Source: Prevotella pallens ATCC 700821
Lineage (GTDB): Bacteria > Bacteroidota > Bacteroidia > Bacteroidales > Bacteroidaceae
Reading direction: 5' to 3'
Length of the DNA: 64,000 bases
Assembly: GCF_000220255.1 (NCBI RefSeq)
Contig: NZ_GL982514.1
Span: 631,520 to 695,519 of the forward strand
Shown piece after piece: positions 60,836 through 64,000 of the stretch. Position numbers and translations under genes: made by a program. The notes under the pieces are model-generated. The model saw only the letters and a program-made list of their open reading frames with translations, ran no database searches and was not told the DNA's origin. Each line of letters opens with the position of its first letter. Position 1 is the stretch's first letter.

Positions 60836-63800
60836 TTACGCTTTTTGTACAAGTATGTTGAGTTTAAAGTCGTCGAATTCTACTTCTGTTCCATTGTTTT
60901 CGGCTACCAAAATGCTATTTGCTAACACCTGATTCTTTATAAATTCGCCAAAAGAATGGATAGCAGCAGTAGCTTCTTCGTTAGGCGATACGGTAACAAT
61001 GATACGGTCTGTAATTTCGAAACCTGTTTCCTTACGTAGATTTTGAATACGATTGATAAGTTCGCGTGCCATTCCTTCTCGTTTCAATTCGTCGGTAAGG
61101 TCTACCTCAAGTGCTACTGTTAGGTTGCCTTCGTTGCTTACCAACCAGCCTGGCATATCTTCTGAGATTATTTCTACATCGGCTACGTCTACGCTGATAG
61201 GTGTTCCTTGTAAGTCGAAAGTATAGTTTCCACTCTGTTCAAACTGTGCTATCTCGTCCTGATTTAGACTATTCATCTTTGCAGCAACGTCTTTCATAAG
61301 CTTGCCATACTTCTTTCCCATTACTCGGAAGTTGCATTTCACTTTCTTCACAAGTATTCCCTGACCTTCTACAAAGTTAAGTTCTTTCACATTAACCTCG
61401 TGTTTTATAAGGTCTGCCATAGCTGTTATGTGCTGACGTTGTGTGTTGTCTATGGCTGGAATCATAATTTGGGCTAACGGTTGGCGCACTTTTATGTTTA
61501 CTTTGCGTCGCAAAGCTAAAACCATAGATGTAATGCGCTGTGCCATATCCATACGTGCCTCAAGATCGTTGTCTATATTTGCTTCGTCAGCAACTGGCCA
61601 TTTATCGAGATGTACACTCTCTTTCTTTCCACCAAGGTCGTGATATAACTGGTCGGAATAGAAAGGAGCAAATGGTGCAAGTAGCTTTGCCACTGTCATA
61701 AGGCAAGTGTATAGAGCATCGTAAGCACTACGTTTGTTGCCGCTCATTTCTTTTCCCCAGAAACGTTTACGGTTCAATCGCACATACCAGTTACTTAAAT
61801 CGTCGTTCACAAAACTATCTATTAAGCGTCCAGCACGTGTTGGGTCGAAGTTCTGAAGTTCTGTTGTTACTTTCTTTATAAGCGAATTAAGTTTCGAAAT
61901 AATCCAGCGGTCTATCTCCGTTGCATCGTCAGACAATACCGATAATGTGCCTTCTGTTGGTGCATTATAGTTGTCTACGTTGGCATAAAGAGCGAAGAAG
62001 CTATACGTATTATATAATGTGCCAAAGAATTTGCGACGACATTCGTCTACTCCTTCGGGGTCGAACTTAAGGTTATCCCATGGTTCGCTATTGGTCATCA
62101 TATAGAAACGTACTGGGTCGGCGCCATATTTCTCCATCATTTCGAATGGATTTGTAACGTTACCCACGTGCTTACTCATCTTATTACCCTTTGCATCGAG
62201 CACAAGACCTGTTGATATTACATTCTTAAATGCCACCGAATCGAATACCATTGTGGCTATTGCGTGCAGTGTAAAGAACCAACCACGTGTTTGGTCTACG
62301 CCTTCGTTAATGAAATCGGCTGGATAGAATGCTGGTGGAACGGGTATTCCGCTATATGTAGAGTGTACTAATTGTGTGCGATACTCGCTTTCTGATAGTC
62401 CTGTTTTAGCCAAACCATCTTTGTTTATTTCGCCTTCGAATGGATAATGGAGCTGTGCGTAAGGCATAGAACCGCTATCGAACCATACGTCTATTAGGTC
62501 GTCTTCGCGTTTCATTGGTTCTCCTGCTTCGTTAGCAAGCACAATTTCGTCTACGTATGGACGGTGCAAATCTATACGATCGTAGTTTTCTTTACTATAA
62601 TCGCCCACTATGAAGCCACGTTCTTTCAGTGGATTGCTCTTCATAACGCCTGCAGCAACTGCATTTTCTATTTCGTTGTACAGTTCTTCTACTGATCCGA
62701 TACATTTTTCGTTGCGTTTATCGTCGCGCCAAATAGGCAATGGTGTTCCCCAGAAGCGCGAACGGCTCAAGTTCCAATCGTTAAGATTTTCCAACCAGTT
62801 GCCGAAACGTCCGGTACCAGTAGACTCTGGTTGCCAATTAATGGTTTTATTAAGTTCCACCATTCTTGCTTTTGCAGCCGTATCTTTTATGAACCAGCTA
62901 TCAAGCGGATAGTAAAGAATTGGCTTATCTGTACGCCAGCAGTGTGGATAGTTGTGGGTATGCTTTTGAATATTGAAAGCTTCGCCAGCCATTTTCATTT
63001 CCATACAAAGCACAATGTTAAGGTCTTCTGCTTTTTCTGAACCTTTTTTATCCCACACGCCATCTGGATTGAAGCGTGGATTGTATGCATTCTTCACGTA
63101 ATCGCCTGCATGTTTGCCGTAAGCATCTATGTTTACGCAAGCCGAAACAAAGTTTTTGTCGAGTTCTTCAAGGGTATAATACTTACCTTGCAAGTCTACC
63201 ATTGGTCGTGTTTCGCCTTTTTTCGAGATGAGATAGAGTGCTGGTATACTTGCATCGCGTGCTACTTTGGCGTCGTCGGCACCAAAAGTAGGTGCAATAT
63301 GCACAATACCTGTACCATCTTCGGTAGTAACGTAGTCGCCAAGTATAATTCTGAAGGCTTCGCTTTCCATTTCCACGAATGCATCTCTGCCGTCTTCGCT
63401 TTGGAATACTTTTTCTTTGTGTGCCTCAGCATAGTTGTTTACGAATGCGGGGGCAAGTTCCCCTATGCGTTCAACGGGTTTAACCCATTTCATAAGCTGT
63501 TCGTAGTGAACATCTTCGAGGTCGGTTCCCATTACTTTTCCCACTACACGGTAAGGCAGAACCTTATCGGTGGGTTTATAAGCTGGCATTTCTCCCTCTT
63601 TCACTTCGCCTTCTGGCTTAAAGTAAGCAGATAGTCTGGTAGATGCCACTACCACTGTTGCCTTATTGGCTGTATATGGATTGTAGGTTTCAACTACCAA
63701 ATATTCAATTTTCGGACCTACACAGAGTGCCACATTAGATGGCAATGTCCAAGGCGTAGTTGTCCATGCAATAAACGATGGTGTTCCCCACGAATTGGTT

Positions 63801-64000
63801 TTAATACCCTGTTTTTTACAGAGAGCATTCCAATCGTTTTCCAAAATAGCAAATTGCACTGTGGCAGTTGTATCTTTTACGTCGCGATAACAACCGGGTT
63901 GATTCAGCTCGTGGCTCGAAAGTCCTGTACCTGCTCCTGGTGAATAGGGCTGAATAGTGTAGCCTTTATAGAGCATTCCCTTATTGTAGAGCTGTTTCAA
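60836..64000 (-). CDS. ileS: isoleucyl-tRNA synthetase, N-terminus beyond the window
   Basis: About 1055 residues of a class I synthetase that charges tRNA-Ile. The editing domain (TTPWTLPSNVALCVGP, EDGTGIVHIAPTFGADDA), the catalytic KMSKH motif (in GNKMSKHVGN), and the C-terminal anticodon-binding and long-form tail (NRIQNLRKETGFEITDRI) are present. The HIGH motif region at the N-terminus (roughly the first 100 residues) is missing because the gene runs off the right edge at 64000. The long C-terminal type is the eukaryote-like IleS often seen in Bacteroidetes. Confidence 0.95.
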   Translation of the reverse strand: MKQLYNKGMLYKGYTIQPYSPGAGTGLSSHELNQPGCYRDVKDTTATVQFAILENDWNALCKKQGIKTNSWGTPSFIAWTTTPWTLPSNVALCVGPKIEYLVVETYNPYTANKATVVVASTRLSAYFKPEGEVKEGEMPAYKPTDKVLPYRVVGKVMGTDLEDVHYEQLMKWVKPVERIGELAPAFVNNYAEAHKEKVFQSEDGRDAFVEMESEAFRIILGDYVTTEDGTGIVHIAPTFGADDAKVARDASIPALYLISKKGETRPMVDLQGKYYTLEELDKNFVSACVNIDAYGKHAGDYVKNAYNPRFNPDGVWDKKGSEKAEDLNIVLCMEMKMAGEAFNIQKHTHNYPHCWRTDKPILYYPLDSWFIKDTAAKARMVELNKTINWQPESTGTGRFGNWLENLNDWNLSRSRFWGTPLPIWRDDKRNEKCIGSVEELYNEIENAVAAGVMKSNPLKERGFIVGDYSKENYDRIDLHRPYVDEIVLANEAGEPMKREDDLIDVWFDSGSMPYAQLHYPFEGEINKDGLAKTGLSESEYRTQLVHSTYSGIPVPPAFYPADFINEGVDQTRGWFFTLHAIATMVFDSVAFKNVISTGLVLDAKGNKMSKHVGNVTNPFEMMEKYGADPVRFYMMTNSEPWDNLKFDPEGVDECRRKFFGTLYNTYSFFALYANVDNYNAPTEGTLSVLSDDATEIDRWIISKLNSLIKKVTTELQNFDPTRAGRLIDSFVNDDLSNWYVRLNRKRFWGKEMSGNKRSAYDALYTCLMTVAKLLAPFAPFYSDQLYHDLGGKKESVHLDKWPVADEANIDNDLEARMDMAQRITSMVLALRRKVNIKVRQPLAQIMIPAIDNTQRQHITAMADLIKHEVNVKELNFVEGQGILVKKVKCNFRVMGKKYGKLMKDVAAKMNSLNQDEIAQFEQSGNYTFDLQGTPISVDVADVEIISEDMPGWLVSNEGNLTVALEVDLTDELKREGMARELINRIQNLRKETGFEITDRIIVTVSPNEEATAAIHSFGEFIKNQVLANSILVAENNGTEVEFDDFKLNILVQKA

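Overview
The window is chromosomal DNA of a Bacteroidales bacterium, most likely Prevotella or a close relative. The evidence is: AT-rich sequence; promoters of the Bacteroidetes type (TTTG, about 20 bases, TAnnTTTG); fimbrillin-type lipoproteins; secreted proteins whose C-terminal tails look like type IX secretion (T9SS) sorting domains; a fused nuoCD in a nuo operon with no nuoEFG; and the order ileS - dksA-like - lspA - DUF4296 lipoprotein. I saw no rRNA, tRNA, phage, integrase, transposase or true CRISPR array.

Layout. 1-2340: a promoter, a triple 22-bp repeat, a 64-residue peptide gene and a fimbrillin-like lipoprotein. 2.3-5.8 kb: repeats, a T9SS-type secreted protein read leftward, then 1 kb without genes. 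5.8-16.2 kb: the ten-gene nuo operon (A, B, CD, H-N) for a proton- or ion-pumping complex I without the NADH-oxidising module. 16.5-21.1 kb: small hypothetical genes, a leftover C-terminus of a type ISP restriction-modification enzyme, a second copy of the T9SS-type protein family, and a lipoprotein plus ankyrin-repeat pair. 22-29 kb: porin, imelysin lipoprotein, di-haem peroxidase-like protein and a CcsB/CcsA fusion, a coherent iron/haem envelope module. 30.7-35.4 kb: secreted protein, M20 dipeptidase, rubrerythrin. 36.3-46.1 kb: the methylaspartate route of glutamate fermentation (glmS, glmL, glmE, mal, then fumarase-type alpha and beta subunits for mesaconate hydration) with three accessory genes (AtuA/DUF1446, DUF4387, a P-loop protein) that have no settled role. 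46.5-54.4 kb: outer-membrane protein, stand-alone secreted transpeptidase, patatin, anaerobic ribonucleotide reductase nrdD/nrdG. 55-64 kb: a leftward block of peptidases and the ileS-dksA-lspA group; ileS runs off the right edge.

The most unusual signal is outside the genes. At least ten intergenic sites carry short tandem arrays with a unit of exactly 22 bp, although the core sequences fall into different families (AAAAACCATACTTTTG, CAGATATCTG/ACAGACGTCTGT, AGTTAGATAAAT). Some arrays sit in larger composite repeats that also carry a long imperfect palindrome (GTAGGGG..CGTGCCCG), which resembles non-autonomous mobile elements. A second signal is a possible structured RNA leader shared by the two T9SS-type paralogues (before 4723 and before 18824), with compensating changes in its closing stem.

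Functions are read from sequence and memory of protein families. No searches were run.
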